Assembly (NCBI RefSeq): GCF_007859935.1
Contig: NZ_SJPO01000012.1
Span: forward strand, 62,001-126,000
Direction: 5' to 3'
DNA length: 64,000 nt
Source of the DNA: Posidoniimonas polymericola
GTDB taxonomy: Bacteria; Planctomycetota; Planctomycetia; Pirellulales; Lacipirellulaceae
The translations under genes and the position numbers were made by a program. Under the pieces are notes generated by a model. It ran no database searches, had not been told where the DNA came from, and worked only from the letters and a program-made list of their open reading frames with translations. Positions 51,132 through 60,561 of this stretch are shown here, piece after piece (positions within the stretch are counted from its first letter, which is position 1; each line of letters starts with the position of its first letter).

Positions 51132-51515
51132 ATGATCGTCGGCATCGGCACGGACATTATCGAAACGCTCCGCATCGCCAAGATGATTGAGCGGCACGGC
51201 GAGCTGTTCATCAACCGCGTCTACACCGAGCACGAGATCAAGTACTGCAGCAGCCAGCGGGCCGCGACGCAGCACTACGCGGGCCGCTGGGCGGCCAAGG
51301 AGGCGGTGCTCAAGGCGCTGGGGACCGGCTGGGTGCGGGGCATCTCGTGGCGCGACATCGAGGTCTACAAGCAGGCCTCCGGCGCGCCGGTCGTGCGGCT
51401 GCAGGGCGGGGCGCGTGACGCGCTGGAGCGGTCGGGCATCCACCGCATCCACGTCAGCATCAGCCACTGCCGCAGCCACGCCACGGCGTACGCGGTGGCC
51501 GAACGCGACACCTAA
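51132..51515 (+). CDS. acpS: Holo-[acyl-carrier-protein] synthase
   Basis: Transfers 4'-phosphopantetheine from CoA to acyl carrier protein. The 127-residue product begins MIVGIGTDIIET with the Mg-binding Asp (D8), and has the Glu/Lys of the second motif in GRWAAKEAVLKALGTG. C-terminal HVSISHCRSHATAYAVAE is standard. It starts immediately after an inverted repeat; no strong Shine-Dalgarno is seen, and translation may use a weak site inside the repeat arm. Confidence 0.95.
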   Translation: MIVGIGTDIIETLRIAKMIERHGELFINRVYTEHEIKYCSSQRAATQHYAGRWAAKEAVLKALGTGWVRGISWRDIEVYKQASGAPVVRLQGGARDALERSGIHRIHVSISHCRSHATAYAVAERDT

Positions 51516-51603
51516 GCCCGACATTTTGCGGAACCTCGGCCACCTGGCTGGCGTACCCTTGGTAGCCATCCATCTGAGTGCCCATTGTCCCCCGCTTGTC
51601 GAC

Positions 51604-52641
51604 ATGACCCGAATGCGCTGCCTGCTGCTGCTCTGCCTGCTGCTCCTGCCGAACACGCTCCACGCGGGTGAAGCCGCGGAAACCGTCGCCGAGTGGGTAG
51701 CGTCGGCCCTGTCGGGCGAGCCCAGGACCCTGGCGGCCGGCGTGCACGTCGTGACCGAGCCGATCGTGCTCAACTCGGTGCACTCGCTGCGGCTGGCAGG
51801 GCCGTCGCGGACGCTGATGGACCCGGCGGGCTGGGGCCGCGCCTGGTGGGCGAACAACCTCAGCCGCGCGTGCATTGTCTGCTTCGACCTGCCCGAGGGC
51901 GTGGCGGGCATCCAGATGACCGGCTGCCGGGGGATCGAGATCCGCGGCGTCAACTTCTGCCGCACCACGCCCGGCTGCCTCATCACCGACAGCAACGCCG
52001 AGGGACGCAACTCGGGTGACCACACCTTCGCCGAGTGCGGCTTCTACCGCCGCACGCACGACGCCAAGGACGACATCCCCGACCTGCTCGGCGGGCTCGC
52101 CATGGACGAGCAGGCCGGCCACTACGGGCTGGGCGTCTACGGCTCCAATGGATGCGACGCGTACACGTTCGTCGACTGCGTGTTCAAGAGCCTCGACCGC
52201 GGCGTTGACCTCGACTGCCCGCAGACCACCCGCATGATCTTCGTCCGCACGCACTGGCGGCGGTGCGGCACGATGGGCAGCTTCCGTGGATCCGGGAACA
52301 TTGCCTGCCACTCGTGCGGGCGGTACGACAGCGGACCGCTGACGCTCGAAGACTGCCCTGAGGCATTGACCTCGGTCGCCTGGATAGGCGGCTGGCTCGA
52401 CACGTCGCGCCGCAAGGCCCAAGAGTCCGGCATGCAGCCGCTGGTCGACTTCAGCAAGAACCCAACCGGCCGGCTCGTGCTGGTCGGGGGCAACGGACGG
52501 AAACTAGGCAACCTCGCACCGGGAGTACAATCGCCGCCGCTGGTGATCCCCCCGCGGGACCGCTCGAAGCTCAGCCTGCAGATCGACGGGCCGTGGTCGG
52601 CCAACCAGGCTCTGCTGCCGCCCGAGGGGGGCGCGGAGTAA
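51604..52641 (+). CDS. Exported beta-helix-like protein
   Basis: 345 residues with a signal peptide (MRCLLLLCLLLLPNTLHAG after MTR). The mature part has repeated short strands (GIEIRGVNFCRTT, HTFAECGFYRRT, YTFVDCVFKSLDRGVDLDC, MIFVRTHWRRCG) as in right-handed parallel beta-helices (pectate-lyase or polysaccharide-lyase type). About ten Cys suggest disulfides or a stacked Cys ladder. No lyase active-site motif is recognised. It starts 88 bp after acpS on the same strand. Likely periplasmic or secreted. Confidence 0.72.
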   Translation: MTRMRCLLLLCLLLLPNTLHAGEAAETVAEWVASALSGEPRTLAAGVHVVTEPIVLNSVHSLRLAGPSRTLMDPAGWGRAWWANNLSRACIVCFDLPEGVAGIQMTGCRGIEIRGVNFCRTTPGCLITDSNAEGRNSGDHTFAECGFYRRTHDAKDDIPDLLGGLAMDEQAGHYGLGVYGSNGCDAYTFVDCVFKSLDRGVDLDCPQTTRMIFVRTHWRRCGTMGSFRGSGNIACHSCGRYDSGPLTLEDCPEALTSVAWIGGWLDTSRRKAQESGMQPLVDFSKNPTGRLVLVGGNGRKLGNLAPGVQSPPLVIPPRDRSKLSLQIDGPWSANQALLPPEGGAE

Positions 52642-52684
52642 CCGGCGCCACGTCGAGCCAGCATTCGCGGATAAACGCCGGCTG

Positions 52685-55360
52685 CTACTTTTTCTTGGTA
52701 GCCTTCTTTGTCGTCGTCTTCTTCTTGGCGGCCTTCTTGGTCGCCTTTTTCTTCGCGGCCTTCTTGGTGGTCTTCTTCTTAGACCCTCCGGCGGCCGCCC
52801 GCGCGGCGAGCAGGTTGAGGGCTTCGTTGAAGTCGAGCTCGTTGGGGTCGGCTCCCTTGGGCAGCGAGGCGTTGGTCTCGCCGTCGGTCACGTAGGGTCC
52901 GTACCGGCCCTCGAGCAGCTGGACCTTGGTCCCGGTGATCGGCGACTCGTCGAACTCCTTGATCGGCGGCTTGGCGGCGCCCCTACCACGGCCACGGGCC
53001 TTCGGCTGGTTGAGCAGTTCGATCGCCTGCTCCACGGTCACGTCCAGCGGCGAGACCTCCGCCGGCAGGCTGCGGGTCTCGTCGCCGCACTTAACGTACG
53101 GGCCGAAACGGCCGTTCTGCACGACCATGTTCTTTTCGAGCTTGGGGTGCACGCCGAGGTCCCGCGGCAGGCTGAGCAGCCTCAGGGCCAGGGCCAGGTC
53201 GACGTCGTCGACGCTCATCCCCTTGAGCAGCGAGGCGTTCTTCGGCTTCTCGTCGTCCTCCATCGTGCCGCGTTGGATGTACGGTCCGAAGCGGCCGGTC
53301 TTGAGGTAGATCGGCTTGCCGGTCTCCGGGCAGGTTCCCAGCGGCTCGTCGGCTTTGGCGGCCTGCAGCAGCAGTTCCAACGCGTACTCGAGCTTGACTT
53401 CGTCCGGCGGCAGCTCCTCCGGCAGCGAAGCTTTCCGCTCGCCCTTCTCAACGAACGGAGAGAACTTGCCGACCCGCACAAACACCTCGTCGCCGTCGGC
53501 TTCGCCAATCTTGATGCGGCTGACGCTGCGGGGGTCGATGTCGTCAATCTTGTTCTCGAGCTGCTTCTTCAGGCCCGGCTTGCCGTTGCCGAAGTAGAAG
53601 TTCTTGAGGTAGTCGAGGTACTGCTTCTCGCCGCGGCTGATGGCGTCGAGGTCGTCCTCCATCTCGGCGGTAAACTGGTAGTCGACCAGCCCGCCGAGGT
53701 GGTCCTCGAGCAGCTTGATGACGCTGAACGCGACCCAGGTCGGCACCAACGCGCCGCCCTTCTTGAACACGTAGTTGCGGGCCTGGATGGTGTCGATAAT
53801 TGACGCGTAGGTCGACGGGCGGCCGATGCCCTTCTCCTCGAGCGCCTTGGTCAACGCGGCTTCGCTGAAGCGGCTCGGGGGCTGGGTGGTGTGGTCCTTG
53901 TTGAGCATCTCGACGCAGGAGAGCTTCTCACCCTCCACGACGCTCGGCAGGGACTTCTCCTGGTCGGCCAGCTCGGCGTCCGGATCGTCCGAGCCCTCGA
54001 CATACGCCCGCAGGTAGCCGGGGAAGTCGATGGTCTTGCCGCTGACCTGGAAGACGCAGCCGCCCCCCTCGATCGTCACGACGATCCGGCGGCCACGGGC
54101 GTTCTCCATCTGGCTGGCGACCGTCCGCTTCCAGACGAGTTCGAAGATCTTGAACTCGTCGGAGTTGAGCGTGCTCTTCAGGTCCGACAGCAGCGGGAAC
54201 GGGTGGCCGGCGGGGCGGATCGCCTCGTGGGCCTCCTGGGCGTTCTTCACCTTGCCGGTGTAGGTGCGGGGTTCGCTAGGCAGGTAGTTGTCGCCGTATT
54301 CGCTGGCGACCAGGTTGCGTGCGTCCTCGACCGCCACCTTGGCCAGGTTGGTCGAGTCGGTACGCATGTAAGTGATGTGACCGTTCTCGTACAGGCTCTG
54401 GGCGGCGCCCATCGTCCGGCGGGCGGTGAATCCGAGCTTGCGGTTCGCCTCCTGCTGCAGCGTGCTGGTGGTGAACGGGGCGTACGGCTTGGTCGTGTAC
54501 GGCTTCTCTTCGACCTTGCTGACGGTGAACTCGCCCGAGCGGAGCTTCTCGGCCAACGCCGCCGACGCCGGGCCGTCCAGCAGCAGCATGTCGGCGTTCT
54601 TGAGCAGGCCGGTGTGGGGGTCGAAGTTGGAGCCGCTGGGGATCTTGCGGCCGTCGACCGAGACGATGCCCGCCTCGAGCTTCTGCCCGTCGGACTTGGC
54701 GAACGTGCCGATCAGGTCCCACCAGGTCGCGGAGACAAACGCCATGCGGTCGCGTTCGCGCTCGACGATCAACCGGACCGCGACGCTCTGCACGCGGCCG
54801 GCCGACAGCTTGGGGCGGACCTTCCGCCACAGCAGCGGCGAGACCTCGTAGCCGTAGAGGCGGTCGAGGATGCGGCGGGTTTCTTGGGCGCGGACCAGGC
54901 CCTCGTCGACCTCGCGGGGTTCGGCCAAAGCCGCCTGGATGGCGTCTTTGGTGATCTCGTGGAACACCAGCCGGTGCACCGGCACCTTCGGCTTGAGGAG
55001 CTCGAGCAGGTGCCAGCTGATGGCCTCCCCTTCGCGGTCTTCGTCGGTCGCGAGGTAGAGGGTGTCGGCCTTCTTGAGCTGGTCTTTGAGGAGCTTGATC
55101 TGCTTGGTTTTCCCGGGGGAAACCACGTAGATCGGCGCGAAATTGTCCTCGACGTTCACCCCGAGGTTGGCCCAGGGCTCGCCCTTGTACTTTGCGGGGA
55201 TCTGCTTGGCGCCCTGCGGCAGATCACGGACGTGCCCCACCGAGGCCTCGACGGTGTACCCCTTGCCGAGGTACTTGCCGATGGTCTTGGCCTTGGCGGG
55301 TGATTCCACAATCACTAACGCGTTGGTTGGAGACCCGCTTGCTGCCTTCTTCTTGGCCAT
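52685..55360 (-). CDS. topA: DNA topoisomerase I with Lys-rich tail
   Basis: Type IA topoisomerase that relaxes negative supercoils. In 891 residues: the TOPRIM domain with LVIVESPAKAKTIGKYLG and the metal site ATDEDREGE (104-112), and the active-site tyrosine Y331 in GHITYMRTDSTNLA. Several topoisomerase C-terminal repeats follow with GRFGPYIQRG, GRFGPYVKCGDE and GRYGPYVTDGE. Classic Cys4 zinc ribbons are not seen. The last 31 residues are almost only Lys, Thr and Ala, coded by a simple AAG-type repeat, and should add unspecific DNA binding. Gene on the minus strand, divergent from the PpiD-like gene. Confidence 0.96.
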   Translation of the reverse strand: MAKKKAASGSPTNALVIVESPAKAKTIGKYLGKGYTVEASVGHVRDLPQGAKQIPAKYKGEPWANLGVNVEDNFAPIYVVSPGKTKQIKLLKDQLKKADTLYLATDEDREGEAISWHLLELLKPKVPVHRLVFHEITKDAIQAALAEPREVDEGLVRAQETRRILDRLYGYEVSPLLWRKVRPKLSAGRVQSVAVRLIVERERDRMAFVSATWWDLIGTFAKSDGQKLEAGIVSVDGRKIPSGSNFDPHTGLLKNADMLLLDGPASAALAEKLRSGEFTVSKVEEKPYTTKPYAPFTTSTLQQEANRKLGFTARRTMGAAQSLYENGHITYMRTDSTNLAKVAVEDARNLVASEYGDNYLPSEPRTYTGKVKNAQEAHEAIRPAGHPFPLLSDLKSTLNSDEFKIFELVWKRTVASQMENARGRRIVVTIEGGGCVFQVSGKTIDFPGYLRAYVEGSDDPDAELADQEKSLPSVVEGEKLSCVEMLNKDHTTQPPSRFSEAALTKALEEKGIGRPSTYASIIDTIQARNYVFKKGGALVPTWVAFSVIKLLEDHLGGLVDYQFTAEMEDDLDAISRGEKQYLDYLKNFYFGNGKPGLKKQLENKIDDIDPRSVSRIKIGEADGDEVFVRVGKFSPFVEKGERKASLPEELPPDEVKLEYALELLLQAAKADEPLGTCPETGKPIYLKTGRFGPYIQRGTMEDDEKPKNASLLKGMSVDDVDLALALRLLSLPRDLGVHPKLEKNMVVQNGRFGPYVKCGDETRSLPAEVSPLDVTVEQAIELLNQPKARGRGRGAAKPPIKEFDESPITGTKVQLLEGRYGPYVTDGETNASLPKGADPNELDFNEALNLLAARAAAGGSKKKTTKKAAKKKATKKAAKKKTTTKKATKKK

Positions 55361-55509
55361 TGCTTCCTACTTATTCGCGTCGTCCTGTCGGCCGCGGTCC
55401 CGGCCCCGACGGTGGGGTCCTGAGATCATCGTAGGACGCTATCCCTGTTTAGGTGAACTGGTGTTAGTCGAATTTCGGCAGCCGGAGTCGCCCACACTCC
55501 CGATTGCCA

Positions 55510-55537
55510 TTGCATTTACGTCAATCTGCCATAGAAT
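55510..55537 (+). promoter_or_regulatory. Candidate promoter of the PpiD-like gene
   Basis: TTGCAT (55510-55515), 16-bp spacer, TAGAAT (55532-55537) on the plus strand, 114 bases before the ATG at 55652, in a lower-GC patch. Confidence 0.4.
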
Positions 55538-55571
55538 TGCCCGCTTCTAATCGATTGGTCGGGTTGTCAAG

Positions 55572-55601
55572 GATATAGGAACCCGCCGCAGACGCTGTCA
55601 A
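55572..55601 (-). promoter_or_regulatory. Candidate promoter of topA
   Basis: On the minus strand a perfect TTGACA (55596-55601), 18-bp spacer and TATATC (55572-55577). It would give a leader of about 205 bases before the topA ATG, and it lies downstream of the plus-strand candidate, so the two transcripts would overlap. Confidence 0.35.
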
Positions 55602-55651
55602 GTGTGCCCCCGGCCGCTTGGGGGCGGAAATGCTCAACCGTAAAGCAGAAA

Positions 55652-58180
55652 ATGGCTAATTCATCTTTTGACTATTTCCGCAAGCACAGCAAGGTCGCCG
55701 TGGTGGCGTTGGGCATGCTGTGCATCCTGGCCTTTGTCGTAGCCGACCCGCTGATGCAGTGGCTGAATGCGTCGCAGGGCGGGGGAGGCGGCGGTCAGCG
55801 TGACCTCGGCGAGGTGGCGGTGAGCTGGGACGGCGGCGAGTTGACCGAGGGTGAACTCAGCTCGCTGGTGGCGAAGCGGAATATCCTGGCCGCGTTCCTG
55901 CGGCAGGTCGAGCAGGTCGGAGCCTACGAGGCGGTCGCGGCCGGAGCCCCCGCCAACCTGCCCCCACGGGTCCAGCCGCTGCGGCTCGCCACAGAGTACG
56001 AACAAGGCGTTGAGAGCGATGTCCTCCGCACCCAGGTGCTGGCCGACGCCGCCCGCGACGCCGGCATGATGATCAGCGACGACACCATCGTCGAGTACCT
56101 GCTGGCCCTCGGACGCGACCGCGTCAGCCGGGCGACCATGCGGGAAATGATCGGCGGGATCAACCTCGGCCGCAGCCGGGCGACCCCAGAATTCATGTTC
56201 GACCTGCTCCGCGACGCCCTGCTCTCGCAGAGCTACCTCGCCAGCCACACCTACGCCCAGGCGACCGTCACTCCCGAACAGCGGTGGTCCGACTGGCTGA
56301 AGGTCAACGACCGCGTCGTGGTCGAGACCGCCGCCCTCGACGTCGACGACTTCGTCTCGGAGGTGAAGGATCCAACCGACGCCGAACTCAAAGAGTTCTT
56401 CGAAGAGTACCGCGACGTCGTCCCGACGCCCGTCATCGTCAACAACCGCCAGCTCCCCTCGCCAACCCCGGGCTTCCGCAGGCCCGCGAAGGCCAAGCTG
56501 CAGTGGGCCCGCACCGACTACGCCCAGGCGCTCGAAGCTGCCCGCGACGAGGTGACCGACGAGGAGATCGCCGCGTACTACGAAGAAAACAAGGCGATGT
56601 TCGTCAAGTCGGCGACCGACATGTTCATGCCGGCCACCGGCCTTGAGGGCGCCGAGGAAGACCCAACCGAAGAAGAAGACGCGACCGAGGACGACGCCAC
56701 CGAGACCGAAACGGCCGACGACGAAGCAGCCGCAGAGGACGCGTCGGAAGAAGAGGCCGACACCGAAGAAATGACGGCGGACGTGCTCGCCGACGAAGAA
56801 TCGACTACCGACGAACCGACTGCCGACGGCGACGACGCGGGCGATACCGATCCGCCCGCAGAAGGTGACGAGGAGTCGACCGAGGCAGCCCCGGAGCAAT
56901 CGAGCAGCGTTAACGCCCGCAGCCCGTTCCGCCTGGCGAGCTTCCTGCAGGAGGAAGAGGCCAGCGACGAGACTAACGAAGAAGCCAGCGAAGACGCGGA
57001 GGCCTCCGAGGGCGAGGCCCCGGCGTCCGGTGACGATGCTGCCGAGCCAGCTGAAAGCGGGTCGAGCCCGCTCGACGACTTCATGGAAAACGGCGAAGCG
57101 GCCGCCGCCGACGACGGTCAGGACGACGCCGCCTCGGCCGATGAACCGACGACCAACGACCCCGAGCCGGAGGTTGAGTACCAGCCGCTAGAAGAGGTGA
57201 CCGAGGAAATCCGGACGAACCTTGCCCAGCAGAAGGCGATCACCAATCAGCAGCAGAAGCTGGACGACCTGATGGCGGTCCTCAAGCGGGACTACAACGT
57301 CTACTTCACGCAACGCATCGACGCCGAGGCGGCGGAGAAGGACGCTCCGGAGCCGCCCGCGGCGCTGGTCGACTTCAAGAAGCTGGCGGCCGACAACGGC
57401 CTCGAGTACGGCGAAACCGAGCTGCTCTCGTTCTTCGAGATGCAGAAGCTCGAGTCCCCAACGCTGATGTACTACTTCCAGCAGGCCGACCAGTCGCGGC
57501 CGCTGGCGGTGCAGGTCTTCCGCCGTGACGGGATGGCGCTCTTCGAGCCCGACACCGCCTACGACACCGACCGCAACTTCTACCTGGTGATGAAGATCGA
57601 GGAGGAGAAAGAGAGCGAGCCTAGCCTCGACAAACTCCGCGACGAGGTTGTCGCGGCCTGGAAGCACAAGCAGGCGGCGGAGCTGGCCCTCGCCAAAGCA
57701 GAAGAGATGGCCAAGCAGGCGACCGACTCCGGACGCTCGTTGGAAGACCTGTTCGCCGACCGCGACGGGACCGAGATCGAGGAGTCGGACATGTTCGCAT
57801 GGTTCGAGCCGGTAGGGACTTCGGCGACGGGCATGTACGCCCTGCGTCTGGACGACCCGGGCTCACCCGAGAATGTTGGCCCCGAGTTCATGGAAGAGGT
57901 CTTCGGCCTCGGCCCGAACCAGGCGGGCGCCGCCCTAGACCACGGTCACGACAAGGCTTTTGTTATCCGGATCGCGCAGCGGGAGCGCTCGCGCTCGGAG
58001 CTGCGGGACTCGTTCCTCCGCGAGTGGCAGGTGTGGCCCGGCATCTACAGCATGCAGCGGAGCCACGTCAGCGAAGCGGCCCAGGCCGTGCTGCTGAACC
58101 TGATCGGCGGCGAGGCTCCCGACTGGAAGCGGACCCCCGACCAGTCGCCGATGGAGCGTGATGCTGCCGAAGGGGTGTAG
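55652..58180 (+). CDS. PpiD/SurA-like membrane-anchored periplasmic protein
   Basis: 842 residues: one N-terminal transmembrane helix (14-33, VAVVALGMLCILAFVVADPL) and a large periplasmic part. The region to about 320 resembles the SurA N-terminal helical part of PpiD (GELTEGELSSLVAKRNILAA, VLADAARDAGMMISDDTIVE YLLALG). Residues about 325-506 are an extremely acidic Glu/Asp/Ala/Thr segment. The C-terminal part (LDKLRDEVVAAWKHKQAAEL, then FMEEVFGLGPNQAGAALDHG) matches the PpiD end. No parvulin PPIase domain is obvious, so it may be chaperone only. It aids folding of exported proteins by analogy. The ATG at 55652 directly precedes the helix. Confidence 0.82.
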   Translation: MANSSFDYFRKHSKVAVVALGMLCILAFVVADPLMQWLNASQGGGGGGQRDLGEVAVSWDGGELTEGELSSLVAKRNILAAFLRQVEQVGAYEAVAAGAPANLPPRVQPLRLATEYEQGVESDVLRTQVLADAARDAGMMISDDTIVEYLLALGRDRVSRATMREMIGGINLGRSRATPEFMFDLLRDALLSQSYLASHTYAQATVTPEQRWSDWLKVNDRVVVETAALDVDDFVSEVKDPTDAELKEFFEEYRDVVPTPVIVNNRQLPSPTPGFRRPAKAKLQWARTDYAQALEAARDEVTDEEIAAYYEENKAMFVKSATDMFMPATGLEGAEEDPTEEEDATEDDATETETADDEAAAEDASEEEADTEEMTADVLADEESTTDEPTADGDDAGDTDPPAEGDEESTEAAPEQSSSVNARSPFRLASFLQEEEASDETNEEASEDAEASEGEAPASGDDAAEPAESGSSPLDDFMENGEAAAADDGQDDAASADEPTTNDPEPEVEYQPLEEVTEEIRTNLAQQKAITNQQQKLDDLMAVLKRDYNVYFTQRIDAEAAEKDAPEPPAALVDFKKLAADNGLEYGETELLSFFEMQKLESPTLMYYFQQADQSRPLAVQVFRRDGMALFEPDTAYDTDRNFYLVMKIEEEKESEPSLDKLRDEVVAAWKHKQAAELALAKAEEMAKQATDSGRSLEDLFADRDGTEIEESDMFAWFEPVGTSATGMYALRLDDPGSPENVGPEFMEEVFGLGPNQAGAALDHGHDKAFVIRIAQRERSRSELRDSFLREWQVWPGIYSMQRSHVSEAAQAVLLNLIGGEAPDWKRTPDQSPMERDAAEGV

Positions 58181-58223
58181 CTCGGCTGCGGTGCAGCCCA
58201 GGCGGGACGAACCGATTTCGGCC

Positions 58224-58263
58224 GCCCTGGCTGCATGAACCGCGCGGCCCTGGCTGCATGAAC
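58224..58263. repeat. 17-bp direct repeat after the PpiD-like gene
   Basis: GCCCTGGCTGCATGAAC occurs at 58224-58240 and 58247-58263. The pair lies in the 113-bp gap between converging genes. Two units do not make a CRISPR array. Confidence 0.6.
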
Positions 58264-58293
58264 TGCGTTGCGTGGGCCGAGAAGTGCTGCTTG

Positions 58294-60522
58294 CTAGGAA
58301 CGCCGCGGCTTGAGCACGATGGTCGACAGCGGCGGCAGCGTGACCTCGAGCGAAGCGGGGCGGCCGTGGCTCTCGAGCGGGGCGGCCTGGATGCCGCCGC
58401 CGTTGCCAAGGTCGCTGCCGCCGAAGTAGGTCGAGTCGCTGTTGCTGATCTCGTCGTACCAGATCGCCTCGGGCACGCCGATCTTGTAGCCCTGCCGCGG
58501 GACCGGGGTGAAGTTGCTGCAGACCAACAGGTAGTCGTTGGGGTCCTTGCCACGCCGCAGGTAGGCCAGCACGCTGTCCTCGTGGTTGTGGCAGTCGACC
58601 CACTCGAACCCGCCGCTCTCGAAGTCGACCTCGTGCAGGGCGGGCTCGTTGCGGTACATGTGGTTGAGGTGCGACACGTACTTCTGCACGCCCTCGTGGC
58701 TCTCCCACTGCAGCAGGTGCCACTGCAGCGACTCGTTGTAGTTCCACTCGTGCCACTGGCCGAACTCGCCGCCCATGAACAGCAGCTTCTTGCCGGGGTG
58801 GGTCCACATGTAGCCGTACAGCAGCCGCAGGTTCGCAAACTTCTGCCACATGTCGCCGGGCATCTGGTCCAGCATGCTGCCCTTGCCGTGCACGACCTCG
58901 TCGTGGCTGAAGGGGAGGCAGAAGTTCTCGGTGAACGCGTAGATCAGGCTGAAGGTCAGCTCGTCGTGGTGGTACTTGCGGTGGATTCCCTCGTGGTGGA
59001 AGTACCGCAGGGTGTCGTTCATCCAGCCCATGTTCCACTTCAGGCTGAAGCCGAGGCCGCCGACGTACGTGGGACGCGAGACGCCGGTCCAGGAGGTCGA
59101 CTCCTCGGCGATCGTCAGCACGCCCGGGTACTGCAGGTGGGTCTCCTCGTTGAACCGCTTGAGGAAGTCGATCGCCTCGAGGTTCTCACGGCCGCCGAAG
59201 CGGTTGGGAACCCAGTCGCCGTCCTCACGGCTGTAGTCGAGGTACAGCATCGACGCCACCGCGTCGACCCGCAGTCCGTCGATGTGGTACTTGTCGAGCC
59301 AGAACAGCGCGTTGGAGATGAGGAAGTTGCTCACCTCGTTGCGGCCGTAATTGAAGATCTTTGTGCCCCAGTCGGGGTGCTCGCCCTGACGCGGGTCGGA
59401 GTGCTCATAGAGCGACGACCCATCGAAGCTGCTGAGCCCGTGGTCGTCCTTGGGGAAGTGGGCCGGGACCCAGTCGATGATCACGCCGATCCCGCCCTGG
59501 TGCAGGACGTCGATCATGTGCATCAGGTCTTCGGGGGAACCGTAGCGGCTCGTGGCGGCAAAGTAGCCGACGGTCTGGTAGCCCCAGCTGCCGGTGAACG
59601 GGTGCTCGCTGACCGGCATCAGCTCGACATGGGTGAACCCCATCTGCTGGCAGTACTCGACCAGCTGCGGGGCGGTCTCGCGGTAGCTGAGCCAGCGGTC
59701 GGGCTCCGACGGGTCACGCCGCCAGCTCCCGAGGTGCAGCTCGTAGATCGAGATCGGCGCGTCAAAAGCGTTCAGCTTCTCACGCTCCGCCATCCACTCG
59801 CTGTCGCCCCAGGTGTACTGATTCAGGTTGGTGACGATGTTGGCGGTGCGGGGCGGGATCTCCGCGGCGAAGGCGTACGGGTCGCACTTCTCGACCACGC
59901 GTCCGTCCTGCTGCGTCACCGAGAACTTGTAGAGCGTGCCCTCGTCCAGGCCCGGCAGGAAGAGCTCCCACACCCCCGAGGGGATGTGCTTGCGCATCTG
60001 GTTGAGCTTGGCGCTCCAGCCATTGAAGTCGCCAACGATGCTCACCCCCTTAGCGTTGGGGGCCCAAACCGCGAAATTGACGCCGGTGACCCCGTCGATG
60101 GTCCGCAGGTGGGCACCCAGCCGCTCGTAGCTCGCCCAGTGCTTGCCCTCACCGAGGAGGTGCAGGTCCATTTCGCCGAGCAGGGGTTCAAATGCGTAGG
60201 GATCGTGCATGGTCGTCTGCTTGCCGTTCTTATCGATTACCTGTATTGCGTAACTTGCGCCGTCCAGCTGGCAGAGTCCGTTATCTTCCGTGGAATGGAT
60301 CGCTTCGTATAGGCCCGCTGGGTGAATCCGCCGCATCGGACGATGCTGCCCGTGGGCGGCGTCGACCACCCACGCCTGCTTGGCGTCTGGCAGGAATGCC
60401 CGCACTGCCAACGCCTTGCGGCCGTCCTCCTCGACCTGGTGCGGGCCGAGCAAGGCGAACGGATTCTCGTGGTGACAACCGATCAGCGGCGAGATCGAAT
60501 CGAGTGGAACTTGGGTGCGCAT
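58294..60522 (-). CDS. glgB: 1,4-alpha-glucan branching enzyme
   Basis: Creates alpha-1,6 branches in glycogen. The 742-residue product has N-terminal CBM48-type modules (about 15-115 and 125-225; [20 protein letters not shown]) and a GH13 barrel. The catalytic residues are nucleophile D420 ([12 protein letters not shown]), acid/base E473 (TIAEESTSW) and D541 ([14 protein letters not shown]). [12 protein letters not shown] and [11 protein letters not shown] are standard. The length is like E. coli GlgB (about 730). Start [15 protein letters not shown]. It follows a degenerate RNase H-like gene on the same strand by 39 bp; no other glycogen genes are in the window. Confidence 0.96.
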   Translation of the reverse strand: MRTQVPLDSISPLIGCHHENPFALLGPHQVEEDGRKALAVRAFLPDAKQAWVVDAAHGQHRPMRRIHPAGLYEAIHSTEDNGLCQLDGASYAIQVIDKNGKQTTMHDPYAFEPLLGEMDLHLLGEGKHWASYERLGAHLRTIDGVTGVNFAVWAPNAKGVSIVGDFNGWSAKLNQMRKHIPSGVWELFLPGLDEGTLYKFSVTQQDGRVVEKCDPYAFAAEIPPRTANIVTNLNQYTWGDSEWMAEREKLNAFDAPISIYELHLGSWRRDPSEPDRWLSYRETAPQLVEYCQQMGFTHVELMPVSEHPFTGSWGYQTVGYFAATSRYGSPEDLMHMIDVLHQGGIGVIIDWVPAHFPKDDHGLSSFDGSSLYEHSDPRQGEHPDWGTKIFNYGRNEVSNFLISNALFWLDKYHIDGLRVDAVASMLYLDYSREDGDWVPNRFGGRENLEAIDFLKRFNEETHLQYPGVLTIAEESTSWTGVSRPTYVGGLGFSLKWNMGWMNDTLRYFHHEGIHRKYHHDELTFSLIYAFTENFCLPFSHDEVVHGKGSMLDQMPGDMWQKFANLRLLYGYMWTHPGKKLLFMGGEFGQWHEWNYNESLQWHLLQWESHEGVQKYVSHLNHMYRNEPALHEVDFESGGFEWVDCHNHEDSVLAYLRRGKDPNDYLLVCSNFTPVPRQGYKIGVPEAIWYDEISNSDSTYFGGSDLGNGGGIQAAPLESHGRPASLEVTLPPLSTIVLKPRRS

Positions 60523-60561
60523 AATGGGTTGCGTTGTTCTCGAGGCAGGCGGCGCGCGGGT

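Noticed and set aside
58224..58263. Possible CRISPR or attachment site from a 17-bp direct repeat
   Set aside because: Two copies six bases apart, no integrase or tRNA next to them.
58258..60312. 684-codon frame opposite glgB
   Set aside because: It is antisense to an unmistakable branching enzyme and is full of low-complexity Val/Glu/Leu/Arg; no ribosome site.
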